Assembly (NCBI GenBank): GCA_965262055.1 | Contig: CBDHEI010000002.1 | Span: 3,038,001 to 3,102,000, forward strand | Length of the DNA stretch: 64,000 nt | Origin: G958296245 sp965262055 | GTDB lineage: Bacteria; Chloroflexota; Dehalococcoidia; Lucifugimonadales; G958296245 | Direction of reading: 5' to 3' | In this document: piece by piece, positions 18,251-28,563 of the stretch | Layout: every line of letters begins with the position of its first letter | Numbering within the stretch: the first letter of the stretch is position 1 | Translations under genes and position numbers: made by a program | The notes under the pieces: model-generated | What the model was told of the DNA's origin: nothing | The model's database searches: none | Seen by the model: only the letters and a program-made list of their open reading frames with translations

Positions 18251-20216
18251 CGGGCAATCCCATTCTCCCCTGCTTGGGGCGGACAACTTGCTGGGCCAGC
18301 CGCGCGACCTCCGGCCAACTCTGTACGAGCGCATTGTAGCCAAGGGCCTCTTGGGAACGGTTCTTTTGGTCGCAGATGCGATAGAGGCGGTATGCCAACT
18401 CGCGAGCGGCCTCAGCATTCGGGCCAAGCTTGCTCATCAGCAAGGCGGTAGCGTCTTCGCCTTCCTTGTCATGCACACGGACTAGATGATGCACAGCCTC
18501 CCATAGGACGAGTCGGGTGTCGCTGTCTGGGACCCAGTCTTCGGGCAACTCGTGAGGCCGGAGCAGGCGGACTTTGCCCGCGCCGGAACGCAGTACACCC
18601 GCCTCCACCATGCCAGAAACGCTGGTGTTCTTGGCCTTGGAGAGCGTCTCGGCGACACCGAAGTCGCCCTCGGCAAAGCCCGATTGCTCGAACCAGGCCA
18701 GCGCCCATCTGGTGTCGGCGTCGAAGTCCCCTTCCCGATCAGCCAGCACCTCATCCAGAGTCTGGTTGATGAGTGTGAGGGCTTCACGGACGGAAACCGG
18801 TTCGCCGTTGGCGTCCAGCACCTTGGCGTAGCGAGTGAACACCGCCATGCCTGGGCCTATGGCGGCCTGGGCCAGGTCCACGGGGGCGATATTGCCTTGC
18901 TGCATCTGGCGCAGCCCGTCAGGCAACTCTGACTTCAGAGCATTGAGGAACTCTCGCCTAGTGGCAACGGGCGCATCGACGGGACGTGGGCGACAAACGA
19001 GAACGATGCTGGAGGCGAGGGCATTAGTGCCCATTCCAATCATACGGTTGCCCAACTCTGTTCGGATAGGCCAGGTGCCGCTGATTCCGAGTCCGGCTCG
19101 AATCACAGCACCGAGAAAGGTCTCCCAGCCCGTACTGATTCCGCTGTCCCCTCTGCTCTCCGACTGCTTGAAGGCGTAGTAGATGGTGACTGGAAACGCG
19201 GGATGGGCCTCCGTAAGGCGCTGCATCGCGTCTGTCATGCCATCTAGGAAGAACTTCTCTGCCTTCTCCTTGCTGCCATGGCGATAGGGAGTCGCGACCA
19301 ACTCGTCACTCTTGGGCACAGCCAACATGGCGAAGAGGTCTGGATACACGTATCGCAACGAGCGACGCAGCCAGACGTAGTAGAAGTCCGAGAGGTCCGC
19401 GTAACCAACATTGTCGTAGTATGGCGGGTCTGTAGAGACTAATTTGTCTACGCTGCCAGACTGGATAGTAGCGTCATCCTGAATCGTGAATCCTTGCGGC
19501 TCAACTGAGCTGGAAAGCCCCTTCACGACACCATCAACAGATACTCCATAGTCACCGGCAGCCCCGGCGAAAGGGTTTACATCGGGGAAGTCCCAGGTCA
19601 TAGGGATAGCTTGTCTCGCGAAGACAGTAACAGTCTGGCCCCTACCTGGAGTCCAACGTGCGATTGTGCAGAGCGTGTTAGCCATACGGTCTACCGCGAA
19701 CGCCAAGTACACCCCCACCGCCTCGGCGTAGGCCGTCGCCCCGGTCCCACCATCCCGTAGATACACGCCATCACCCGGCATACGCGCAGCCGCGGCGTCG
19801 CGTTGGATGCGCTGCCGTGCTTCTGCCACTAGGTCGGAGAAAGTGGTGAGGGCTACAAGCTGGCGGGGGGTGAAGAGGTCTGCGAAGGTGTTCATCCCGT
19901 AGAGCGGCGTCTTAAAATCTCGTGGATTGTTGGGCAGTATCGTGTCGGGCTTCCACCTGGGACACGCTTTGCTTACGACGGCCTCATGCTCCAGAGTAGG
20001 TCCCAGATACACTCGCTCACGGTCACCCTCGGCTACAATCGTCATTAGCCGCGCTCCCATGCGGCCAGCCTTCCCCTCGGCGCGGATGTGATCGTAGGTT
20101 AGCGGCACGCTCGACATGAGGCATAGAAAGGCACTCCGCTTACCCGCTGTAGTGCCTTTCTTGGCGCTCTCCGGCGGCACGCCCGCCTTGACTATGAAGC
20201 GGTAACCCGCTCCCCC
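18240..20216 (-). pseudogene. DUF1156-family DNA methylase, N-terminal part missing
   Basis: About 658 codons remain open from 20216 to the stop at 18240. The sequence starts mid-domain (GYRFIVKAGVPPESAKKGTT) with no credible start. It carries the conserved AEGKAGRMGARLMTIVAEG block and the amino-methyltransferase motif STDPPYYDNVGYADLSDFYY (DPPY, N6-adenine or N4-cytosine type), then PKSDELVATPYRHG. Full DUF1156 proteins are usually several hundred residues longer, with an N-terminal SAM-binding part that is absent here. At 20217 an in-frame stop marks the join to unrelated conjugative-element DNA. It is first in the operon with MNT, HEPN and DUF499. It is probably inactive unless a partner supplies the missing half. 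Confidence 0.85.
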
Positions 20217-20242
20217 TCAGCGGCCCGGCGCCGTCCTTCACC

Positions 20243-21079
20243 GTGTCGTGGGAGGACTCCCTGGGACAGGCCGGGGCGCTGACCTTCGAGGAAGCGCAGC
20301 TTCCCTATCCCCTGCCGGTCGTGGAGGGGGAGTTGTGCGACCTGCGCATGACCTCCCTGGGCTGGACGCCGGGAGCGGTCAGCGTCGTCGTCGAGTCCGA
20401 TTGCGCCGCCGTCGTCTTGGAGCCTATCGAGCTTCAGACCGTGGCCGGACACGAGAGCGTCACCGAGACGGCGCTCTTGGACGCCCAGGTGACGACCATC
20501 ACGGGGACGGTCTCGGCAGCCACCGGCGCGTCCCACGCGAACGTTCCGTTCGTCCCCAATGGCGAGACCCGCTTCCGGCTTCCGGTCGGAACGGGCGAGG
20601 CCGTCCACGGCGTCACCATCGAGGCCGACATCGAGGCTGCGCTCCGCATCCCGATGCCACCGCTGACGCAGCTCACCCACCACCCGGAGAGGGTCGAACA
20701 GGTCACCAGGACCGTGCACCTCCATCGCCCGGGGGACAGCGACTCCGACAGTGATACCGCGACGGCCACCTGCGAGGACGGAGCCACGGCGTCCGCCACC
20801 GCGACGGCGTACGCCTACGTCCCCAGCGCCACCATCGCCAAGCAGGTGACGGTGGACGTACTGCACAAGGAGCACGTCAAGGCCGAGACGCTGGACCGGT
20901 CGCCCATCACGAGGACCAGGGGCGAAACGACGTCTCTGGCGTCCGGCGTCGGCAGCGACGACCCCTTCGAGGCGCTGGTCCTGCCCGAGCCGGAACCGGA
21001 AGAGCCGCCTGCCGAGCAGGAGCCCGCAGACGGCCTCCGCGACTGGTTCGAGGACATGGGCTGGGAGTGGCCCTGGTGA
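20243..21079 (+). CDS. Conjugative-element protein, unknown, probably 5'-truncated
   Basis: The open frame continues upstream of the GTG at 20243 to about 20199, into the junction with the methylase, and no SD-supported start is seen; the product probably lost its N-terminus. The 278 visible residues are acidic, beta-rich and Ala/Thr-rich (TATATCEDGATASATATAYA) and end in a Trp-rich acidic tail (WFEDMGWEWPW). It shares a GTGA stop/start overlap with the pilin-like gene, so it belongs to the transfer operon. The family is not recognised; a surface or channel component is a guess from position. Confidence 0.6.
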   Translation: MSWEDSLGQAGALTFEEAQLPYPLPVVEGELCDLRMTSLGWTPGAVSVVVESDCAAVVLEPIELQTVAGHESVTETALLDAQVTTITGTVSAATGASHANVPFVPNGETRFRLPVGTGEAVHGVTIEADIEAALRIPMPPLTQLTHHPERVEQVTRTVHLHRPGDSDSDSDTATATCEDGATASATATAYAYVPSATIAKQVTVDVLHKEHVKAETLDRSPITRTRGETTSLASGVGSDDPFEALVLPEPEPEEPPAEQEPADGLRDWFEDMGWEWPW

Positions 21080-21393
21080 GGCGGGCGATTTCGGCAACGC
21101 TGCTGGCCGGGGTTGCGCTGGCGACCGCCGGCGCGGCCCCGGCGGAGGAGCAGGAGATGCTCCGCCAGTTCGACCGCGTGCTCACCGGCATGGCCTACGC
21201 CGCCTCCGGCCTCTGTCTCTTCTCCATCGTCTGGGCGGGCTTCGTCCTGATGGCCGAGGGCGGCGAGGAGCGCGGCGGGGGCAGGGCCAAGACCGCCGTC
21301 GTCATGGCGGTGGTGGGCCTCGTCCTGGTCCTGTCGGCCAAGGGCGTGGCCGCGCTGCTGAGGAACGGCCTGGTGGACTTCCCAACCCCCTAG
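21076..21393 (+). CDS. TrbC/VirB2-like pilin or small membrane protein
   Basis: 105 residues from GTG 21076, overlapping the upstream stop by 4 bp. A cleavable signal peptide (RRAISATLLAGVALATAGAAPA) is followed by two hydrophobic helices (MAYAASGLCLFSIVWAGFVLM and AVVMAVVGLVLVLSAKGVAALL) separated by a short Gly/charged loop, the exact layout of VirB2/TrbC conjugative pilins. It lies directly before virB4, as in type IV secretion operons. Confidence 0.75.
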   Translation: MRRAISATLLAGVALATAGAAPAEEQEMLRQFDRVLTGMAYAASGLCLFSIVWAGFVLMAEGGEERGGGRAKTAVVMAVVGLVLVLSAKGVAALLRNGLVDFPTP

Positions 21394-21412
21394 AGAAAAG
21401 GAACCGAGCGAA

Positions 21413-23688
21413 TTGAAGAAACTGCTTGAACGAATCACAAGACGCGGAGGGGAGACCCCGCCAAGGGAGTCCGCCGCTCCGCAGGAGATGCCGGAGGGCC
21501 AACTCCCCACGGAGTCAGCACCCGGTGGAACGACGGAGGCCCATCCCAAGCTCCCGCCCGAGCTACCCCTGTTCTTCATGCTGTCCCACCTCGACGACGA
21601 CGGGCCCGTGCGCCTGGACGGGGTGAAGCTGGGGGTGTGCGAGGTGATGGGCCTTGAGATAGACGAGCCGAAGCTCGGGGCCTTCGCCGGGGCGCTCAAC
21701 GCCCTGGACTTCCCGGCCCAGCTGCTCATCAGGCAGCACCCGCCTAGATTGGAACGGATGCGGGAGAAGCTGCAAGAGGCCCAGCCGGGCAACCTGCCCC
21801 CGCAGACGAGGGCGGCCGCCGAGTCCCTGGGCGCCTGCTCACCGACCTTGAGACGAGGGACGGCATCCTCGACCGGCGCTTCTACGCCGTGTGCGAGTTC
21901 GCCCGCGTCGACGACCTGCGGGGCCTGCTCTCCAGGGCCGGTCTGTCCGTCCACGCCCTGAAGGGCCGCCAGCTTCGGATGTTCTTCGTATCGGCCGCAC
22001 TGGGCGGCTCACCCGCAGAGTTCGACGAGGACGCCCCCGTCGAGGTGGCGATAGGCCGCCGCGACATGCGCATAGGCGGGACCCTCGTTCGCTCGCTCCA
22101 CCTGGGCAAGTGGCCCCGGTCGCTGGCCCCCGGCTTCCTCCAGGGGCTGATGGCAGCCGGAGCGCCGATGGACCTGTCCATCCACGTCGGCCCGATACCC
22201 GCTGAGCAGGCGGCCAGGACCCTTGAGTGGCAGAAGGTGCGCTTCGAGTCGGCCCAGTCCCTGTCCTTCAAGCGGGGACGCACCATGTCCCCCGAGGCGG
22301 AGATCGCCCTGGAGGACATCACCAGGCTGAGGGACGAGGTGCAGCGGGGCAGGGAGCGGCTCTTCCACGCCTCCCTGTCGGTCACCCTCCATGCCAGGAA
22401 CGAGGCGTCGCTGAGGGAGATGACCCAGCGGGCCAAGGCCCACTTCGGAGCCACGCTGGGCAAGCTGGACGCCCTGGCCTTTCGCCAGCGCGAGGGCCTT
22501 CTGTCCACCCTCCCCCTGGCCCTCAACGCCGTGGCCGAGTGGCGCACCCTGGACACCTCCAGCATCGCCCGGCTCTTCCCCTTCTCGCCCCCCGACCTGG
22601 ACACCAGGAGCGGCACCCTCTACGGCATCGACATGCGGGCCTGCTCCCCGGTGGTCTACGACCCCTGGGACGGAACGCACATGAACGCCAACACCGCCGT
22701 CCTCGCAAGGTCGGGCAGCGGCAAGAGTTTCGCAACAAAGCTCGGCGTGCTCAGGGGTTTGACCAGGGGCATCACCGCCTACGTGATCGACCCCGAGGGC
22801 GAGTACGCGGACATGGCCCGCGCAGCGGGAGGGCGAGTGCTGTCCCCCGGAGTGCCGGGCGAAGGGATGAACCCCTTCGTCATCGAGCGGGGCGACTCCG
22901 AGGAGATGCTCCAGCGCATCGGCAGCCTGAGACGCCTCATCGAGGTCATGGTGGGAGAGAGCCTGGGAGCGGAGCGCCGCGCCTCCCTCGACCACGCCCT
23001 GGCGGGCTACTACGCCAAGCCCCGCGAGCGCACCGGCTTCCGCGATTTCTATTCATATCTGCAAGAGGACGAGGCGGGAGACCCCGGCCTCGCAAGACTG
23101 CTGCGGCCCTTCGCCACCGGCAGCCTCCGCCACCTCCTCTCCGACGAGGGCGACGACCTGCTGGGCAACGAGGCCTTGGTCACCGTTTTTGACCTGCGGC
23201 TGCTGGAGCCGGAGCTTCGCCCCGCCGCCGCGATGGTCTGCACCGAGACGGTGTGGGCCGCCGCCGCCCAGGACCCCAAGCCGAGGCTTCTCGTGGTGGA
23301 CGAGGTGTGGTCGATCATGCAGCACCCCGAGGGGGCCGCATTCATGGTCAGCATGGCGAAGCGCGCTCGCAAGCACCGGCTGGGGTTGCAGTTCATCACC
23401 CAGGACGTCCAGGACCTATTGAGCGAGGACACCTCCCGCACCATCACCGGCCACTCCGGTCGCGCCCTCCTCCAGAACGCCGCCTTCAAGCTCCTGCTCC
23501 AGCAGGACGCGGCGGCCATAAGCACGGTCGGCGACGCCTTCGACCTGCCCCAGGACCTCCAGCGCTGGCTGCTGTCGTGCCCGCGTGGAGACGGCCTGCT
23601 GCTGTCGAAGGGCAACCGCTTCCCCGTCCGCATCGAGGCCACCCCGGAGGAGACAGCGGTCATCGAGTGGACGCCCGGACGCCATTAG
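21413..23688 (+). CDS. VirB4/TrbE-like type IV secretion ATPase, one-base frameshift
   Basis: The gene starts at TTG 21413 (AAGGA upstream) and ends at 23688, but the frame shifts near 21829-21834: one reading ends in AAAESLG and the other resumes with RLLTDLETRDGILDRRFYAV. One extra G in the run CTGGGCGCC would restore a 758-residue protein. The second part has Walker A ARSGSGKSFATK, a DPEGEY motif and Walker B RLLVVDEVWSI, plus the late FITQDVQDLL motif of VirB4. VirB4 powers pilus assembly and DNA/protein export. A sequencing error in the G-run is as likely as a true mutation. Confidence 0.85.
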
Positions 23689-23704
23689 AGAAAGGACTAT
23701 ACCG

Positions 23705-26236
23705 ATGAAGCTGAACCCGAAGGAAATCCTGTTTGGAAACGACACCGAGAAGAAGCCCGTCCTGCTGACGGTGACGCCGCCCCGCGCCGGGGAGCGCACC
23801 CTGCTGGGCGTGGAGAACATGCTCGGCTCCATCGCGGTGCCGGAGCCCTTCTCCCTGGAGCTGGCGGGAGACATGGACGGCGTCACCCTCTTGGCCCGCT
23901 GCCTCGACGACGAGGTGGTGCGCGGCCAGCTCTCCGCCCACTACCCCCAGGCCCGCATCCAGAAGCTGGACCCGGACGACGATCCCCTGCGCATGGGCGA
24001 CGGCGAGCAGGCGTGGAGCATGACCCTGCGGGCCGACGCCCCCGAGTACGTGCCCCTGAGGACCTTCAGGGACGACGACCTGCTCGACCCCGGCTCCGAC
24101 CCCCTCATCGCCCTGATGGGCGCCCTCTCCAACATCAACAAGGGTGAGCGCGTGGTGGCGCGGCTGATGCTGCGCTCCCTCGGCCCCGACTGGTCGCAGG
24201 GACACCTGGACAAGGCCCACAAGCTGCCCGGCATGGAGCCGCGGGAGCCCGCCTACACCTTCCAGACCAAGCCCCTGCAGATGGACGGCATCACGATGGC
24301 CGTCCTCGGCCTGGGCGCGCTGGCAGCCCTGAAGGGCTACCTGTGGGTGCAGGACGGCGAGATATGGAAGGCGGCGCTCCTGGGGATAGGCTCGGCCCTG
24401 GGGCTGGCGGTCGGCGGCTGGGCATGGCACCGCTGGAAGAAGGCCCGGTCCCGCGTCGAAGACCCCCTGCTCATCAGGGAGAAGGTGTCACGCATCGCCT
24501 TCGACGCCGAGCTTCAGATCACGGCCATACTGCCCGCCGGGACGAGACCCCAGCGCGCCGGCGAGCTCCTGGGGCCGGTGGCCGCCGCCTACCGCCATTT
24601 CGACAACCCCGCCGGGGCGCGCTTCACGGTCGGCAAAGTCCGGCCAACCGCGCCGGACCCGGAGGTGCTGCACCCGCCAGGCCCCGGCCTGTTCGGCGGG
24701 CGCAGCGTCCTGGGCGTCCGCGAGATCGCCTGCCTGTGGCACCCGCCCGGCGCCGGAGACGAGACGCCCCTGGTGGAGCGCTCCGGCGCGAGGGCGCTCC
24801 TGCCGTTCGCCAAGGGTGTCAGGGGCGGCGCCCTGGTGGGGGACACCACGGCCGGCAAGCCCCGGCCCATCCGATTCCCCGACGACCTGCTCAGGAGGCA
24901 CCACCTCTACGTGGCGAGGACCCGCATGGGCAAGTCCACCCTCATGCACCATCTTGTCACGCACAAGATGCGGGAGAAGGCCGAAGGCAGGGACAACGAC
25001 GCCATCGTCGTCGTCGATCCCCACGCAGACCTGGTGGCAGGGCTGCTCGAACATGTGCCGGAGTCCCTCATCGACCGGGTGCGGCTCATCGACCTGGCCG
25101 ACCAGCGGAGGGCGCCGGGCATCAACCTTCTCGACACCCGCGTCTTCGCCGACCGGGACCGCACCGCCGACTCGGTGGTGCGCGTGGCCAAGGGCCTCTG
25201 GGAGCAGTGGGGGCCGAGGATGCAGTCCATCCTCGAACAGACCGTCAAGACCCTGCACGAGGCCAACGAACACCCGGAAACCGACGAGGGCAGCCAGCAC
25301 ACCATCCTCGACGGGCTGAAGCTCCTCTCCGACAGGAAGTTCCGGGACGGCGTGCTCAAGAGGATCGAGGACCCGTACCTGCTTGAATGGTGGGCCAGGG
25401 ACTTCGGAAGCTGGCACCAGCAGTACCGCGCCGAGGCCCTCGCCCCCGTGCAGACCCGTCTCTCCTACTACGCATCCTCCAAGCGGGCGCGGGCCATCCT
25501 GGGCCAGCGCCGCTCCACCATCGACCTGCGCGACACCATCCTCAACGGCGGCATCCTGCTGGTGTCCACCGCCCAGGGAGCCGTCGGGAGGGACGTGTCC
25601 GCCCTAGTGGGCGCGTCCCTCCTCAACCTGGTCGATTCGGTGATACGGGAGCAGGAGAGCGTCTCACTCGGCCAGCGGCGCGGCGCGCTTGTCGTCGTGG
25701 ACGAGATGCAGTCGCTGCCAGGCGTGGACTACGAAAGCATGTTGTCCGAGCTTGGGAAGTTCGGGGCGTCGTTCGTCCTGGCCACCCAGAGCCTCGCCAA
25801 GCTCGACGACCTCTCCCGCACCATGCGGGACACCCTCCTCGCCAACGTCGGATGCCTGGCCGTCTTCCAGGTGGCCGGCAACGACGCAAGGCAGCTGGTG
25901 TGGGAGCTGGGCAAGGAACGCGTGACCGAGGACGACATCACGTCGCTGCCGGTCCACCACTGCTACGTCAGGGCCACCGTGGGCAAGGAGCGGATGCCCG
26001 CCTTCTCGATGATGGTCAGAAAGCCGGAGGACGGAGACCCCGCCGTCGCCGCGCAGATCCGCAGCGCTGCCTCCGCATACACCCTGACGGCCCAGGACCT
26101 GGAGGACGCCGGGGCAGCCGCCCAGAAGAAGGTCCGGGACTTCAAGGACCGCGCCGCCGACCTGGAGAAGGACGGCGAGGAAACGGCAGACAAGGCCGCC
26201 AGTAAGGACGCGGCGGAAGAGGAGGCCGAGCAGTGA
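23705..26236 (+). CDS. VirD4/HerA-like coupling ATPase of the conjugative element
   Basis: 843 residues from ATG 23705 (AAAGGA upstream); in-frame codons upstream overlap virB4. Two transmembrane helices lie at about 200-245 (ITMAVLGLGALAALKGYLWV and AALLGIGSALGLAVGGWAW). The P-loop ATPase has Walker A VARTRMGKSTLM, an IVVVDPHADL strand, Walker B ALVVVDEMQSL and a sensor-like VLATQSLAKL. The C-terminus is a charged coiled-coil tail rich in Glu/Ala/Lys. This organisation fits type IV coupling proteins that feed DNA to the channel. It overlaps the next gene by 4 bp (GTGA). Confidence 0.88.
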   Translation: MKLNPKEILFGNDTEKKPVLLTVTPPRAGERTLLGVENMLGSIAVPEPFSLELAGDMDGVTLLARCLDDEVVRGQLSAHYPQARIQKLDPDDDPLRMGDGEQAWSMTLRADAPEYVPLRTFRDDDLLDPGSDPLIALMGALSNINKGERVVARLMLRSLGPDWSQGHLDKAHKLPGMEPREPAYTFQTKPLQMDGITMAVLGLGALAALKGYLWVQDGEIWKAALLGIGSALGLAVGGWAWHRWKKARSRVEDPLLIREKVSRIAFDAELQITAILPAGTRPQRAGELLGPVAAAYRHFDNPAGARFTVGKVRPTAPDPEVLHPPGPGLFGGRSVLGVREIACLWHPPGAGDETPLVERSGARALLPFAKGVRGGALVGDTTAGKPRPIRFPDDLLRRHHLYVARTRMGKSTLMHHLVTHKMREKAEGRDNDAIVVVDPHADLVAGLLEHVPESLIDRVRLIDLADQRRAPGINLLDTRVFADRDRTADSVVRVAKGLWEQWGPRMQSILEQTVKTLHEANEHPETDEGSQHTILDGLKLLSDRKFRDGVLKRIEDPYLLEWWARDFGSWHQQYRAEALAPVQTRLSYYASSKRARAILGQRRSTIDLRDTILNGGILLVSTAQGAVGRDVSALVGASLLNLVDSVIREQESVSLGQRRGALVVVDEMQSLPGVDYESMLSELGKFGASFVLATQSLAKLDDLSRTMRDTLLANVGCLAVFQVAGNDARQLVWELGKERVTEDDITSLPVHHCYVRATVGKERMPAFSMMVRKPEDGDPAVAAQIRSAASAYTLTAQDLEDAGAAAQKKVRDFKDRAADLEKDGEETADKAASKDAAEEEAEQ

Positions 26237-27888
26237 GAGCTGAAGGATGTGAAGCCCAGACCCTCCGAGCCCTGGCGGGAATGCCATTCCTCGACCGGAC
26301 GGAGATGGTGGCCGTCACCGGCTGGTCGAAGGCCGCGGTCCACGAGGCCGTCGACAGGCTGGACTCCGGCGGCTTCTGCGCCGCCGTGCCCCACGCCACC
26401 CCCCTCTTTCCCTCATCGACCCAGAGGTTCCACCTCACCGCCGCCGGGCTCCGGCGGCTGGCCGAGGAGGAGGAGACCTCCCTGGGCGACCTCGTCCGCG
26501 ACCGCCCCGTATCCGCCGAGTGGCGGCGCAACCTGATGGGACGGCTCGACGCCCTCGCCACGATCTACCGGCTAGCGGTCGCCGTCTCCGGCGTCGCATA
26601 CCCCATCAGCTTCCGGTGGTACAGGGCCTCGACCCTGGACGCCGCCGTCGAGCTTCCCGGCGGCCGCACCGTCGGCATCGTCAGGCAGGGGCTCACCGCC
26701 GACAGGACCGGCTTTTCCAACCGGATGTGGAGGCTGCGCCAGGGGCCGCTCCCCGGAGCCGTGATCGTGCTGATGGCCGACGACGTGCGGCTCAAGCACG
26801 TCCGCAGGACGCTGGCCGGCGCCCCCATTCCCTTCTACCTCGCCATCGAGCGCGAGGCGGTCGCGGCGTCGCCGGACGACCCGGTGTGGAGCCCGCCCGC
26901 GGTCAACGCCTCCGTCGAGCTGCGCTCGGTCCTCGACCGGATAGAAAAGGGAAGCCTCCTTCCCGAGGAGGACGAGCCCCGGATGGTCTCGGTCCCAGCC
27001 GACCTCTCCGTCGAGGGTCCGGGGTGGAAGGTCCCCGACTATCTGCTGCCCGCCACCCTCAAGCCCGCCGAGAAGCGCGCCCTCGACCTCATCTCCGACT
27101 GGCCCTGGATCACCCTGACGGACCTGGCCGGGCTGATGGCCGTCTCGGTCCCCAGGGCCTCCCAGCTGGTGACGCCCCTGGAAGGGTTCCGCCTCGTCAC
27201 CCGGCCCATCGCCGGAAGCGGGCGCATGGCCCTCACCGACCGGGCCCTGGCGCTCCTGGCCCGCAGGGACCGGACGTCCGTGGCCGTCGCGAAGAAGCGG
27301 TGGAGCGCTTCTCCCCTGTTCCCCGGCACCCCGTTCGTCTGGGACAACGTGACCGGCGCGAGGAGCCGCCAGCTGCTCAGGAACGTCGAGCACACCGCAG
27401 CCGTCCACTCCTTCCTTGCGGCCATGACCGTGCAGGCGGGACTCCTGGATTGGGAGGTCTCCCAGGTCGACCCGCCCCGCAGGGCCTCACGACACTTCAA
27501 GCACGGCGACGGGATGCGCTCGGTCAACCCCGACGCCTTCGGAGTCCTCAGAAAGGGCGAGACCGCATGGCCCTTCCTGCTGGAGTGGGAGCGAAGGGCC
27601 GTGCGGCCCTCGACCATGTCGGAGCGCCTCGCCCCCTATCTGCGCTACTTCTCCTCTCACCGGCCCACCGACGACCACGGCACGCGGCCCTCCGTCCTCA
27701 TCGTCTTCGACGACGAGATCGTCCAGACCCACTTCCTGCGCCTGGCGCGGGACGAGATGCAGGCGAAGGGCGTGACGGTGCCCCTGTGGGTCTCCCACAG
27801 GGCCGCCATCGAGCAGCTGGGGCCGCTGGGACGCGCATGGCGCGCCCCCGGCGACTGGCAGTCCCCCCAGGCCATGCCGCCGCAATGA
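26233..27888 (+). CDS. Replication-relaxation family protein (winged-helix)
   Basis: 551 residues from GTG 26233. The N-terminus is a winged-helix module (DRTEMVAVTGWSKAAVHEAV, then FHLTAAGLRRLAEEEE); a second wHTH appears at about 275-335. The last roughly 180 residues match the replication-relaxation (PF13814-like) domain: HSFLAAMTVQ, a VNPDAFG Asp, FLLEWERRA acidic motif and YLRYFSSHRP, a nuclease-like fold. Such proteins accompany TraG-type genes in Firmicutes/Actinobacteria/Chloroflexi elements and are thought to act in plasmid replication or nicking. No classic relaxase is present, so this may fill that role. Confidence 0.7.
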   Translation: MRAEGCEAQTLRALAGMPFLDRTEMVAVTGWSKAAVHEAVDRLDSGGFCAAVPHATPLFPSSTQRFHLTAAGLRRLAEEEETSLGDLVRDRPVSAEWRRNLMGRLDALATIYRLAVAVSGVAYPISFRWYRASTLDAAVELPGGRTVGIVRQGLTADRTGFSNRMWRLRQGPLPGAVIVLMADDVRLKHVRRTLAGAPIPFYLAIEREAVAASPDDPVWSPPAVNASVELRSVLDRIEKGSLLPEEDEPRMVSVPADLSVEGPGWKVPDYLLPATLKPAEKRALDLISDWPWITLTDLAGLMAVSVPRASQLVTPLEGFRLVTRPIAGSGRMALTDRALALLARRDRTSVAVAKKRWSASPLFPGTPFVWDNVTGARSRQLLRNVEHTAAVHSFLAAMTVQAGLLDWEVSQVDPPRRASRHFKHGDGMRSVNPDAFGVLRKGETAWPFLLEWERRAVRPSTMSERLAPYLRYFSSHRPTDDHGTRPSVLIVFDDEIVQTHFLRLARDEMQAKGVTVPLWVSHRAAIEQLGPLGRAWRAPGDWQSPQAMPPQ

Positions 27889-27956
27889 CCAACGACTGAC
27901 ATCGGGGAAGCGGCGCGACGGCTCGCGCTCCCTTCCCCCAGAGGAGACGAAGAGCC

Positions 27957-28241
27957 ATGCGTTCGCAAGACGACCACAACAAGAAGAAAGGCCCCCGGAG
28001 GCGTGGTGGACGGACCGTTGTCCGGCTCAACACGGCGGCCCTATGGGAACGGCTCACTCTGCTGAACCGCTCCCAGAACTGGCTCGCCAGGGAGGTCGGG
28101 GTCAGCCCCGGCTACATCTCGATGCTGGTCAACGCGGGGCGCACACCCTCCGGTCGCATTCGCCGCCGGATGCTCAAGGCCCTGGGTTTCGACGACTTCG
28201 ACCAACTTTTCACTATGGAGGATAGAGATGACGAACCATAA
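27957..28241 (+). CDS. XRE-type helix-turn-helix regulator
   Basis: 94 residues. After a basic N-terminus (NKKKGPRRRGGR), residues 27-75 are an HTH: WLAREVGVSPGYISMLVNAGR is the scanning pair of helices. It overlaps the next HTH gene by 14 bp, so both are translated together. It probably controls the element's transfer or excision genes. Confidence 0.8.
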   Translation: MRSQDDHNKKKGPRRRGGRTVVRLNTAALWERLTLLNRSQNWLAREVGVSPGYISMLVNAGRTPSGRIRRRMLKALGFDDFDQLFTMEDRDDEP

Positions 28242-28557
28242 CGATTCGTCCCGTTTCGACGGGACCACGGAACAGACCTTCGACGAGGAACAGGACCTGG
28301 CCCTCCAGGCCGCCGTGCTGGCGGAGGACTTCCCCAAGCGCCTCGAACGGCTGCACGAGGTCAGCGGCCTCACGTGGGCCGCCTTCGCCAGGGCCATCGG
28401 CGTGGACCCCAAGCTGGTCCACCGGTGGCGCAACGGGGTGGAGCCCCGCGGCTGGGCCATGCACGCCCTCTTCCGCTTCGCGGCTCGGATGCCCGGAGGC
28501 ATGGCGATCCTCGTGACCGAGAGCTTCCAGATGAGCTTCTTCAAGGAGCACAGCTAG
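28228..28557 (+). CDS. Second HTH protein (XRE-like) in element control pair
   Basis: 109 residues from ATG 28228 (GGAGG upstream). An acidic N-terminus precedes an HTH at about 45-85 (GLTWAAFARAIGVDPKLVHR then WRNGVEPRGWAMHALFRFA). It is co-expressed with the previous HTH gene through overlapping ends. A tandem pair of small HTH proteins typically forms the immunity/induction switch of integrative elements; that function is inferred. Confidence 0.75.
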   Translation: MTNHNDSSRFDGTTEQTFDEEQDLALQAAVLAEDFPKRLERLHEVSGLTWAAFARAIGVDPKLVHRWRNGVEPRGWAMHALFRFAARMPGGMAILVTESFQMSFFKEHS

Positions 28558-28563
28558 ACCAGC

